Shown here piece after piece: positions 1 through 10,257 of a DNA stretch of 64,000 bases. This DNA comes from Mycoplasmataceae bacterium (GTDB lineage Bacteria; Bacillota_I; Bacilli_A; Mycoplasmatales; Mycoplasmoidaceae): NCBI GenBank assembly GCA_031260145.1, contig JAIRKL010000004.1, positions 34,531 to 98,530 of the forward strand, read 5' to 3'. The notes beneath the pieces were generated by a model. The model was not told the DNA's origin. It searched no databases and saw only the letters and a program-made list of their open reading frames with translations. Position 1 is the first letter of the stretch. The number at the start of each line of letters is the position of its first letter. The position numbers and the translations under genes were made by a program.

Positions 1-325
1 GCCTGTGTTATAGTTGAAAGATACTTTTTCTCTCTTATTTTGCAAAGTAAATTGTATATGAAACAAACCAATGCTAATGAGGAAAACACTATTGAAACAA
101 TACCTCAATCATTTAATATTAATGAATTTAAATGTACATTATGCATTCCTATTGAAATTTGATAAACATCATCATTTTTTATTTTAACTCTCATGCCTTC
201 ATAAAAAAAAACAAAGTAAATTATGGCTAAATTTAAAAAAATTAGTGTTCAAAAAAATAAATTTACAAACTTATTTAAGAGTTTAATTTCAAAAATGTTT
301 TTTTTTTAAATCCTATTCCTTCCAT
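1..325 (-). CDS. putative two-TM membrane protein, partial at window edge, start out of frame at an A10 tract
   Basis: A minus-strand frame runs to the window edge and would encode at least 100 residues with two hydrophobic segments (around LIFLNLAIIYFVFFY and IVSIVFSSLALVCFIYNLL). I do not recognise the family. The natural start is the ATG at 325 (MEGIGFKKK...), 8 bases after a TATAAT box (334-339). A run of ten T on the plus strand (298-307) puts that start out of frame with the membrane frame, which is preceded directly by a TAA. Eleven bases in the run would give one continuous protein. It could be a phase-variable gene, a recent frameshift or a sequencing error. Confidence 0.5.
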
Positions 326-559
326 TTTTATAAATTATAGGTGATGTACTATTAATTAAATAAATTAATATTATAACTGAAATTTTGATATAAAACATCC
401 CTAAAATGAGATGCTGCTTTTCTATTACCTTTTGCTTTATCATAAATTTTTATTATCATAATTATTCTGTTTTTACACTATTTTAAAAACATAATTTATG
501 GTGAAACATATTTTATATATGCGTATTTATATAATAAATAATATAAGTTTATTTTATAT

Positions 560-2662
560 ATGGCTCGTCAATTTCCAATAGAAAAATATCGTAATTTTGG
601 TATCATTGCACACATTGATGCTGGAAAAACAACAACAAGTGAAAGAGTTCTCTTTTATACTGGAAAAACTCATAAAATTGGTGAAGTTCATGATGGCGGT
701 GCTACTATGGATTGAATGGCACAAGAAAAAGAACGTGGCATTACAATAACTGCTGCTGCAACATATGCAAATTGAAAACATAGTGACCCTCAAGAAGGAG
801 ATGATGATGGCGAATTTGAATTTAATCTTATTGACACGCCTGGTCACGTTGACTTTACAGTTGAGGTAAATCGTTCTTTAAGAGTTCTTGATGGTGCTAT
901 TGTAGTTCTTGATTCTCAAAATGGTGTCGAACCTCAAACGGAAACCAATTGAAGATTAGCAGATAATTATGAAGTTCCAAGAATTGTTTATTGTAACAAA
1001 ATGGACAAAATTGGTGCTAATTTTGAAATGAGTGTTAAAAGTTTAAAAGAAAGATTAGGTGCTAATGGAGTTGCAATTCAATACCCAATAGGTTCGGAAA
1101 CTGATTTTAGAGGGACAATAGATCTTGTAACTATGACTGCTCGTTTTTATGATGGCGGAAAAGATGAAGAATATAAAAAAGGACCAATTCCAGAAGAATT
1201 AATTGGAGTTGCAAATGATTACCGTTCAATAATGTTGGAAGAAATAGTAAACTTCGACGAAGAATGCATGGAAAAATTTTTAAATGGTGAAGAGTTAACA
1301 GTTCGGGAAATCAAAACTTGCATCAGAAAAGGAGTATTAACTGGCAAATTTTTTCCTGTAATTTGTGGTTCATCCTTTAAAAATAAAGGTGTTAAGGCAA
1401 TGCTTGATTCTGTTATTGATTATCTTCCTAATCCATTAGATGTTAAAAAAGCTAAGAAAATTGATGCAAATGGAAAAGAATTTACTATTCTTCCAAATGA
1501 TAATGAGAAATTTGTTGCCTTGGCTTTTAAAGTTGCAACTGACCCTTTTGTTGGAAGACTAACATTTATGCGTGTTTACAGTGGTCATATTAAGAGTGGT
1601 ACTTACGTTTACAATTCAAATAGAGGCGAAAAAGAAAGAATTTCAAGATTAGTTAAGATGCATTCTAATAACAGAAATGAAATTTCTGAAATATATGCTG
1701 GTGATATTTGTGCGGTTATTGGTTTAAAATGTACAACAACTGGTGATACTTTATGTGAAGAAGGAGTTGATGTTAAATTAGAAGCTATGGAATTTGCAGA
1801 GCCAGTTATTAGTTTAGCAGTTGAACCAAAAACAAAAGGAGACCAAGAAAAAATGGGAATCGCATTAAGCAAATTAACTGAAGAAGATCCAACTTTTAGA
1901 GTTGCAACAAATGAAGAAACTGGGCAAACAATTATTAGTGGAATGGGAGAATTACACCTTGATATTATTGTCGACCGTATGAGACGTGAATTTGATGTCA
2001 ATGTTAATGTTGGTGCTCCCCAAGTATCATATCGTGAAACATTTACACAAACTGGTGAAGCAGAAGGAAAGTATATTAAACAATCTGGTGGGCGTGGTCA
2101 ATATGGACATTGTCAAATTAGATTTGAACCTAATCCAACCAAAGGCTATGAATTTGTTAATGCAGTAGTTGGAGGAAGAATACCTCGTGAATATATTAAA
2201 CCGATTGATTCTGGTTTACAAGATGCAATGAAATCTGGACCTTTAGCAGGATATCCAATGATCGATATTAAAGCCACAGTATATGATGGTTCATACCACG
2301 ATGTAGATAGTAGTGAAATGGCTTATAAAATTGCTGCCGGTATGGCTTTAAAAAATGCTGCTGATAAATGTGGTTTAGTCTTATTAGAACCAATTATGTC
2401 TGTTGATATCATTGTTCCACAAGAATATTTTGGTGATGCAATGGGTGATGTTACAAAAAGACGTGGTAATGTTGAAGGAACCGAAGAAAGAAGTAATGCT
2501 ACTGTAATTAAAGCGAAAGTTCCTCTTGCTAATCTTTTTGGTTACGCAACAGACTTGCGTTCATTCACGCAAGGACGTGGAAATTATTCTATGCAATTCT
2601 CCCACTACTCTCAAGTTCCTAAATCTATAGCAGAAGAAATAGCTAAAAATAAAAAGAAATAA
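560..2662 (+). CDS. fusA: translation elongation factor G
   Basis: EF-G is the GTPase that drives ribosomal translocation. The 700-residue product has the usual family length. GTPase motifs are visible: AHIDAGKTT near residue 18, the switch region ending [17 protein letters not shown], and NKMDK. The C-terminal domains are complete ([32 protein letters not shown]). Several Trp codons are TGA. The ATG at 560 was chosen because the text begins [22 protein letters not shown], as in other EF-Gs. A TATAAT lies at 530-535, giving a leader of about 18 bases without an obvious Shine-Dalgarno. It is not in a visible rpsL-rpsG operon here. Confidence 0.98.
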
Positions 2663-2687
2663 TCTTTTACTTAATATTTCTTTTTTT
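2651..2687 (+). terminator. rho-independent terminator of fusA
   Basis: AAAAAGAAATA (2651-2661) pairs perfectly with TATTTCTTTTT (2675-2685), and the 3' arm runs into a T tract. The stem overlaps the last fusA codons. Confidence 0.65.
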
Positions 2688-2717
2688 ATATAACTCAAAA
2701 ACCTCTCTTTGATTAAT

Positions 2718-2890
2718 TTACTCCTTTTTAATAAAATCATAATATTGTTTTTTAGCATTTTTTAAAAAAGTCATAACTTTTATCACATTAATATTTTCTA
2801 TATATTTCTCATTATTTGCTAAACTCATAATACCTAATATTAAATCATTTAAATATTATTTGTGTCATTTTTTAAAACCAAATAAAAAAT
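2718..2890 (-). pseudogene. remnant of a paralogue of the broken gene at 15950-17616
   Basis: The longest frame (2718-2828, 36 residues) starts MSLANNEKYIENIN. This nearly matches the end of the ORF at 16605-17348 (MSLANNNEKYIDNIK). Just upstream, past an in-frame TAA, an FKK...YLNDLI stretch also resembles that protein's FKKTINLSFEIEN. The similarity across a stop codon marks this as a decayed copy rather than a working gene. It lies convergent to fusA and downstream of the exonuclease gene. Function unknown. Confidence 0.55.
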
Positions 2891-2944
2891 AAATTTTATA
2901 TCATTTTCCCAGTTCGAGAATATTTGAGTTCTTAAAACTACTTT

Positions 2945-3856
2945 TTAATTTAAGTGTTTTTCAAACCCTTTAAAATTGAATTTATTAATAAATTGATTTA
3001 ATTCTTTGAAATTAATTTCTTTTTTTGTGTATAAACAAATATCTTTTGACACTTCCCTTATATCTTCATCAATCTTTGCCATTTGAAAAGCAATTTCACA
3101 TTTTTCTTTATTGTTAAAAAAGTCATTAAGTTTTGTTTGAATAGAATTTGGCAAATATGCAAGGTTTCGTTTTATATTTTCTATACTTTGATACTTTTCA
3201 AGCAAATCTAGAGTTGTTTTTTCCCCTAAAGGTCCTTTGTAATTATCACTTGAATCACCAAAAAGAACCTTAAAATCAATTATTGAACATGGTAGGAAAG
3301 GAAAAAGTGTTTTTTCTTTAAAATTTTCTTCATTTATTCTAACTCAATTTTTTTCACCTCCATTTTTAACTAATATTAGTTCTGAATCTTTATTAATAAG
3401 TTGCATTCAATCTTTATCTGATGAATATAAATCAACTTTTATATTTTTTTCATTGAAAATTTTTGTTAATGTTCCGCCTATGTCATCAGCTTCAATTCCG
3501 GCAATGGCAAGATTTGTTCCTCCTAAAATTTCAATAATTTCTTTAACATCATTTATTTGAACTCTCATTTCTTCTGGCATGTGAACTCGGTTAGCTTTGT
3601 ATTCTTTATTTATCAAAGAACGTTTTGTTATAAGTCCACAATCTCAACATGTTATGAAATAATCATATGAATTTTTTTTGACAATTGATAAAAACCAAAA
3701 TAGACAAAGCTTAGTTGCGTTATTCGGTTTTATATTATTTTTTTCAAAAAAAGGCATAATCGATTCCCATTTTTTTGTTTCTTTATTGAATTGGGTTGAA
3801 GTTGCATGAAAAGCGCGATGAAAAAGAGAATTACCATCAATTATTAAAGCTTTCAT
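2945..3856 (-). CDS. stand-alone 5'-3' exonuclease (PolI exonuclease domain)
   Basis: This 303-residue protein corresponds to the 5' nuclease domain of DNA polymerase I without a polymerase domain, the common mollicute arrangement. It would remove RNA primers and flaps during Okazaki-fragment maturation. Visible motifs are IDGNSLFHRAF at the N terminus, GIEADDIGGTL, and the helix-hairpin motif GDSSDNYKGPLGEKT, which hold the acidic metal-binding residues. Two in-frame TGA codons are Trp. Its ATG overlaps the dnaG stop codon by one base (TAATG), so it is translationally coupled to dnaG. Confidence 0.93.
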
Positions 3857-5760
3857 TATTTTTTATTTTCCTCTTTTATTTTTTTAATTTGTTCAAAATA
3901 ATCCTTTGTTTTATTTTGATCATTTTCTTTTTTGATTTTTTCTAAAAGTTCACTAATTTTGTATTCGTTCATCTTTTTTTCTAATAATGCAATATTTTTA
4001 ATACCTGATTCTAAATATTCATTTTTTAAATTCATTCTTGGATTAGAATTAATAAAAATTTTTATTTCACTTGCATATTCTTGTCCATTTTTTTCTTCAA
4101 CATAATTTAGAAAATCTTCTAAAGAATATGGTTTTTTAGCATTGTTTGTGTAAGATAAAAGCAGTTTGAAAATGTTGTAATATTCTGGAAAATATTTTTG
4201 AGGCATAAAAAAACCAATTTTGTTAAAAAAAATTTGGATCAATTCTGGAAAATTTATAGCATTAAAAAGAAAATCAGCTAATATTTTTTTACAACCAATT
4301 TCAAAAAGATTTAATTTTTTGTTGTTAATACTTTCGATGTTTTTAAGATTATCATCATTGATTTTGCTATTATCCTTGTCGTTATGTTTATTGTTTGAAT
4401 CATCAATCTCGTTGACATCATAATTTAAAAAATCATCATCATTTTTAGCAATATTATTGAAAAAGGATTTAATATCTTCAAAAGGAATATTTGTTTTTTC
4501 TGAAATAAGTTGCAAATGATTGTTTTTCAATAAAATATCATTAGTTTCAATCATAACTTTTATGATTTCTTCAATAACATTTTTTTCAACTTTTTTTTCA
4601 TTAATTTTTAGATTGATAAAATACGTGATAAAATCTGATATATCTTCAACCGCTATTTTTGCATCATTGATATTTTTTTTATTTAAAAGTTCATCAATAT
4701 CTTTGGAATCTTTAAAATTATTAACAACATAAACTTCAAATCCATTCTTTAATAATGAAATACCATTTGTAAATGTTGCCAGTTTTCCAGCATTATCATT
4801 ATCAAAACAAAGAATTATTTTTTTAATACTTTCAAGCGAAATAATGGTTTTAATATGAAAAGGACTCAAGTTTACCCCCATTGTTGCTACTACATTTAAT
4901 ACCCCTATTCTGTAAAATGCAATTGTATCCATGAAACCTTCAACAATATATAAACTGTCAATATTTTGCATTTTAACAACATTGTTGAGATTGTAAAGAA
5001 TTTTTGATTTGTTAAAAATTTGATTTTCTTTCGAATTTGAATATTTTGGAAGAATATTTTGCATAGTTCTTCCTGAAAAACCAATAGGTTTATCATCAAT
5101 ATTGAAAATTGGAAAAATAATTCTATTAACTAGAAAAACAGAAAGGTCATCATTTATAACACCGGTTTTTAATAATTGTTCATTGTTTCAAATAAGATTT
5201 TTATTATATTGATTTCCAAACATTTCATTCTCGTTAGTTAATATTTGTTTTATTAATGATGTATTATTAGGCGCAAAACCAAGATGAAAATATTTGATTG
5301 TTTGTTCATCTAAACCTCTTTTTTTTAAATACTCAAGTTCTAATATATTTTTTTTGTCAAATAAAAATTGTTCATAAAGACTAAGTAAAAAAGAATTTAT
5401 ATCAAACATAAATTTAACTTTTTGATCTAGTTCGGTATTAGTAAAAAGAGATTGATATTTTGTAAGATCATAATTTATCTCTTCACTTATTTTTTTTATT
5501 GCTTCAATTTGTGAACATTTGAAATATTTTTCAATAAATCTAACAACATTTCCTCCTTCTCCACAAACAAAGCATTTTCAGTATTTTCTTTTCGGACTAA
5601 CTGAAAGACTTGGATTTTTATCAGGGTGAAAGGGACAAATTCCAAGAAAATCATTTCCTCTTTTTTTTAATTTAACATATTTTCCGATTATTGAAACAAT
5701 ATCTGTTTTTTCACATAAATCTTGGATAATTTTAATATTGTTTAATCTATTCCTTTCCAC
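3856..5760 (-). CDS. dnaG: DNA primase
   Basis: DnaG makes RNA primers at the replication fork. The 634-residue product has the N-terminal CHC2 zinc motif (CPFHPDKNPSLSVSPK, then WKCFVCGEGGN, about residues 43-72). A Toprim core follows (VEGFMD near residue 273 and CFDNDNAG near 327). The C-terminal third is Asn/Lys-rich and poorly conserved, as is usual for the helicase-binding domain. The start is GTG at 5760 (V/M-ERNRLNNIK), six bases after a TATAAT box, which implies a leaderless message. Three in-frame TGA codons are Trp. It is the first gene of a two-gene unit with the exonuclease. No sigma factor gene follows, unlike the classical rpsU-dnaG-rpoD operon. Confidence 0.97.
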
Positions 5761-5766
5761 AAGTAA

Positions 5767-5772
5767 ATTATA
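5767..5772 (-). promoter_or_regulatory. dnaG -10 box (leaderless)
   Basis: TATAAT lies exactly six bases before the GTG start of dnaG. The start codon would be at or next to +1. Confidence 0.6.
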
Positions 5773-6009
5773 AATTTTAAACTTGTTTAAAATGTTATTT
5801 TTTTGAGTTAAATTATTATTTCATATTTCATTTATTTTTTATTTTTTTGCAATTAATGTCGGAAATTTGTCCTTTATATTATTTAAAAATAAGGTATTCA
5901 CGATCTTATTATTTCTTTTTTTATTTTATTTTTTTGGGCATCTTCAAGTATTTGAAAATTAAAAAATTTACCTACCTTCTTTAATTTCCAAAGATCTTAA
6001 ATGAAAGCC

Positions 6010-6074
6010 TTCACATATCTATAAAAAAATAAAGGTTTTTAAGAGTCATTATCTCCTAAACTCAGGTTTTAGGA
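6010..6074 (+). promoter_or_regulatory. upstream element shared by rpoB and rpsF operons
   Basis: TTCACATATCTA, then TTTTTAAGAG, then ATTATCTCCTAAACT recur in the same order on the minus strand upstream of rpsF (31923-31994). Here CCTAAA can pair with TTTAGG to form a small hairpin. The element sits about 40 bases upstream of the rpoB -35 box. Its function is unknown. Confidence 0.4.
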
Positions 6075-6112
6075 TATCGTATATATATATATATGTATTA
6101 TGTATCAATACT

Positions 6113-6141
6113 TTGACTAAAAATTACATTTTATATATAAT
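6113..6141 (+). promoter_or_regulatory. rpoBC promoter
   Basis: TTGACT (6113-6118) and TATAAT (6136-6141) are separated by exactly 17 bases. This is the best two-box promoter I found in the window. Transcription would start near 6148 and leave a leader of about 60 bases. Confidence 0.75.
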
Positions 6142-6210
6142 AAAAATAATAAATCTTTTTCTTTACTCAAAAGCTAGTAATGAAAGTATAGATTTTTGTT
6201 AATTAATTTA

Positions 6211-9200
6211 ATGGAAAAAAATAAGATTCTTAAACACAATAAATATGCTCAAAGAAAAGATTATAGTAAAATTGATACTTCTTTCTTTAAAGAGCCAGAT
6301 TTATTAGAATCAATTCGTAATTCATATTCTGAAAAACAATTAAAAGAAGATTTGGATGAAATTTTTAGTCTTTATTTTCCAATTACTCATGAAAAAAATA
6401 CCAAATATGTAGTTCATTATAATGGCATTTTGCCTTTTGCAAAACATAAAGGATTTGTTGAAGAGGCTGAAGCTAAAAGATTAGGACTTACATATTCTAA
6501 ATCCCTTTATGTAAATATTACATTAGAAAACACCGAAACTGGTGCTATTGAAAAAATGACTAAAACTAAAACTGGTGTTAGCGATGGTTTATATTTTGGT
6601 CAAATACCACAAATGACAAAAAATGGTACATTTATTATTAATGGTATTGAAAAGAATGTTGTTTCTCAAATAGTTAGAGCACCTGGTTTATATTATTTAC
6701 CAAGCTCAAAATTTAAAGCTTTTGGTAAAAAAGAAATGAAAAATATTTGCGAAATCTATCCTGGAAAAGGTGCAATGATGTGTGTTTATGCAACAAATGG
6801 TTCTTTATTTATTTCTATAGTTTCTATTGCAAGAACAAGTGCACAAACATTTACTTGTACAGAATTTTTAAAAGCTTTCGGCATGACAGAAGACCAATTA
6901 ATTTCAATTTATTCTAATGATGAACTTATTTTAAATTCTTTAAATCTTTCTTCAAAGAGTAATTCAAGTTCAATCAAAGAATCTAAAACAATTGATACTT
7001 ATACCCGTGCTAACATTTTACAAGATAAACAACTTCAACTTATCATTAAAGATTTGAATAATGAAAAGAAGAATGCGAATTTAGGCATTCTTTCTCATAC
7101 TAAGAAACTTCTTAGTTCATATTTTGCTATTGAAGATAAAAATTCTAAAAAAGCTATTGAAGTTCTTGATGCTATTATCTCCGAATGAACAGCAAGAAAT
7201 ATTGTTGAAAAATTAGGAATTTCTATTAGAAAAGCTGATAATTCTGATGGCAAAATTTCATATTCGGATTTATTGATTAATGGATTTATGACTCAAAAAG
7301 GTTACGATTTATATCGTGCTGGTAGATATAAACTCAATAAAAAGTTATATCTTACTGATAGAATTTATAATAGAATTTTAACCGCAAATTTACATGGTAC
7401 AAATTTAAAAGCAGGTCAATATATTGAAAAAAATGAAATTGATATTATTAGGAAATTATTTGTTGAAAACAAATTTACAAACACAATAAAGTTTGATTTT
7501 AATCTTGAGAATAAAATTTTGAGAAAACAATCTAATGTTTTAAATTTCTTTGATGTTTATGCTTCTCCAACTTCTACAAAACTTATTAGAATGCTCGCTC
7601 CTGCAAAATTTATTGACCACTGCAATTCATTTCAACTTATTGATTTTATTTCAATCTTCTCTTATGCATCAAATGTTCATTCAATTCCAACAAATTATGA
7701 TGATATAGAAAACCTTCAAAATAAGAGAATTAAATTAATTAATGAGCAATTAAAAGCAAAATTATTAATAGGTATTTCGCGTATTGAGAAAAAAGTTCGT
7801 GAAAAACTTGCTTCATTATGAGTACCAACAGCGACAGGTGATGCTGCTAAAAAAATTGAAGATAAAGCAAATATTGCTAATGTTGTTGGAACAAAAGACT
7901 TTCAATATCAACTTAATGCTTTTTTTAATACATACCAATTAACTAATTTTTTGGATCAACAAAATCCTCTTTCAGAATTAGCAAGTAAACGTAAAATTTC
8001 TGCTATTGGTGAAGGTGGTATTTCTCGTGAAGATAAAAATATCAATGTTCGTGATATTCAAATTTCTCAATATGGTCGTATTTGTCCAATTGAAGCTCCG
8101 CAAGGACAAAATGTTGGTTTAATTATGGCTCTTAGTGCCTATGCTAAAATTGATGAATTTGGTTTTATTGAAGCTCCATATAGAATTGTTAAGGATGGTA
8201 AAATAACTGATGAAGTTGAATATTTAACAGCTAACGCTGAATCCAATCACATAGTTTGTGATTCTTCAATTCCTTTTGATGAAAAAACTGGTAAAATATT
8301 AACTGATACATATGTTGCAAGGTATAAATTTGAAACAGGAATTTTCGATGCTTCAATGATTGAATACGTTGAAATTTCTCCACGTCAAGTATTATCAATT
8401 TCAACAAACTTAATTCCATTTGCAGAATGTGATGAAGGCCATAGATGTGAAATGGCAGCAAACATGCAACGACAAACTATTCCTTTATTAAAACCACACG
8501 CTCCTTCTGTTGGTACCGGTTTTGAACACAAAATCGCTATCGATTCTTCACTATGCTTAACCTCCGAAAATTCAGGTGTTGTTAAATATGTTGATGGAGA
8601 AAAAATTATTGTTGGAACAAAAGAATATAAACTTTCAAAATTCTTAAAATCAAACCAAGATACTTGCATTAACCAAAAACCATTTGTTAAAGTTGGCGAT
8701 TCAATTAGAGAAGGAGATATTCTTGCTGATGGATATGCTATGGATAATAATGAAATTGCACTTGGACAAAATATTAATGTTGCTTTTATTTCATGAAATG
8801 GTTACAACTTTGAAGACTCTGTTGTTCTTAGTGAAAGAATGTTCAAAGAAGATTTATTCACCTCAATTAAAATAGAATGTATTGAGTGTAGAATCTTAAC
8901 TACAAAAGAAGGTGATGAAGAAGTAACAAGAAAAGTTCCTGGTGTTAATGAAGAATTTTTATCATTCCTAGATAGAGATGGAATTGTTTCAATTGGCACA
9001 TATGTTGAAGAAGGTGATATTTTAGTTGGTAAAATAACTCCAAAACCAAAAACAGAAAAGAATAGTGATGAAGAAAAATTTTTTAGCATCTTATTTGGTT
9101 CTGATGTTTCAAACTTTAAAAACTCTTCTTTAAAACTTGATTATGGTAAAGAAGGAGTTGTATTCGATATCCAAAGAATTAAAGTTGGAAAGAATGATAA

Positions 9201-10257
9201 TATTGATAATGAATGTATTGAATTAATCAAAATCTATATTGCACAAAAAAGAAAAATTCAAGTTGGTGATAAACTTGTTGGTCGTCATGGTAACAAAGGC
9301 TGTGTCTCAATAGTAGCTCCTATTGAAGATATGCCATTCACTTCTGATGGTATGCCAGTTGATATATGTTTAAATGTTTGTGGTGTTCCTTCTCGTATGA
9401 ATCTTGGGCAAATTTATGAAACTCACTTAGGACTTGCATTAAAACAACAAACTGTTAAGATATTTTATGATCTTATTGTAAAAAATAATATTGAAGAAAT
9501 TTCTGGAAAATTTGGTATTCAAAATCATGTTGCTAAGCAACTTGTTATTGCTGGAAAAAAATATATTGATGGATACAAATTAACTTCATTAGATATTGTA
9601 GATATTTCTATTATTTGTCGTAATACCGGATTAACATTTGATGATTTAAATCTTAAAGTTTCTTCTCCTTCATTTATTGGTGCTAATAGGAAAGATATTA
9701 TTGAAGAATTTATTGAAGCAGATATTAAACCAGAAGATATGGGCAAAGTTGTTCTTTATGATGGAAAAACTGGAAATGCTTTTGATAATCCTGTCACTGT
9801 TGGTACAATTTACATACTTAAACTTAACCACATGATTGATGATAAAATCCATGCACGTTCAGTTGGGTCATACTCTAAAATTACTCAACAACCTCTTGGA
9901 GGTAAGAGACAAAATGGCGGACAACGTGTTGGAGAAATGGAAGTTTGAGCATTTGAAGCATATGGTGCATCTTATAATTTAAGAGAGTTAATGACTATTA
10001 AATCTGATGATGTTATTGGAAGAAATAAAACATTCAAAGCAATTCTTGAAGGAAAAGAAATTCCAACACCTGGTTTCCCTAGCTCATTTGGTTATATGAC
10101 AAAACTTCTTCAAGGACTTGGCTTACAACTTCTTGTTAAAGATGTCAATGGTGACCAATTTGATGCTAATGAATTCTTTTCTACTGAAGTGCCAACAAAA
10201 ACAAATTCTAAACTTGTTTCGTCAACATCTAGTTCATATGAGGAGGTACAAGAATAA
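6211..10257 (+). CDS. rpoB: RNA polymerase beta subunit
   Basis: RpoB forms half of the catalytic core of RNA polymerase. The reading frame is continuous over 1348 residues when five TGA codons are read as Trp. Recognisable blocks include the rifampicin-region segment (QYGRICPIEAPQGQNVGLI), VGDKLVGRHGNKG, and the C-terminal [24 protein letters not shown]. I chose ATG 6211 (MEKNKILKH) over the in-frame TTG at 6196. Its stop overlaps the rpoC start (TAATG). A GAGGAGG Shine-Dalgarno for rpoC lies inside its last codons. Confidence 0.98.

Larger units (their letters stand above)
5773..6210. other. dnaG-rpoB divergent intergenic region
   Basis: This 438-base region has no ORF of note. It contains several T-rich runs, the element shared with the rpsF upstream region (6010-6074), a (TA)7 tract around 6081-6094, and the rpoB promoter at 6113-6141. 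No RNA gene was recognised. Confidence 0.6.

Noticed and set aside
554..847. Antisense ORF opposite the fusA start
   Set aside because: Shadow of the fusA coding sequence; composition is Ser/Phe-rich as expected for the complement of an acidic/Lys-rich gene.
6081..6094. (TA)7 microsatellite before rpoB as a phase switch
   Set aside because: It lies upstream of the -35 box, not between -35 and -10, so length change would not alter promoter spacing; the gene is essential.
7186..9960. Apparent stop codons splitting rpoB (and similarly rpoC, alaS, dnaG) into several ORFs
   Set aside because: All are TGA, read as Trp in this lineage; the frame is continuous and a tRNA-Trp(UCA) is present.
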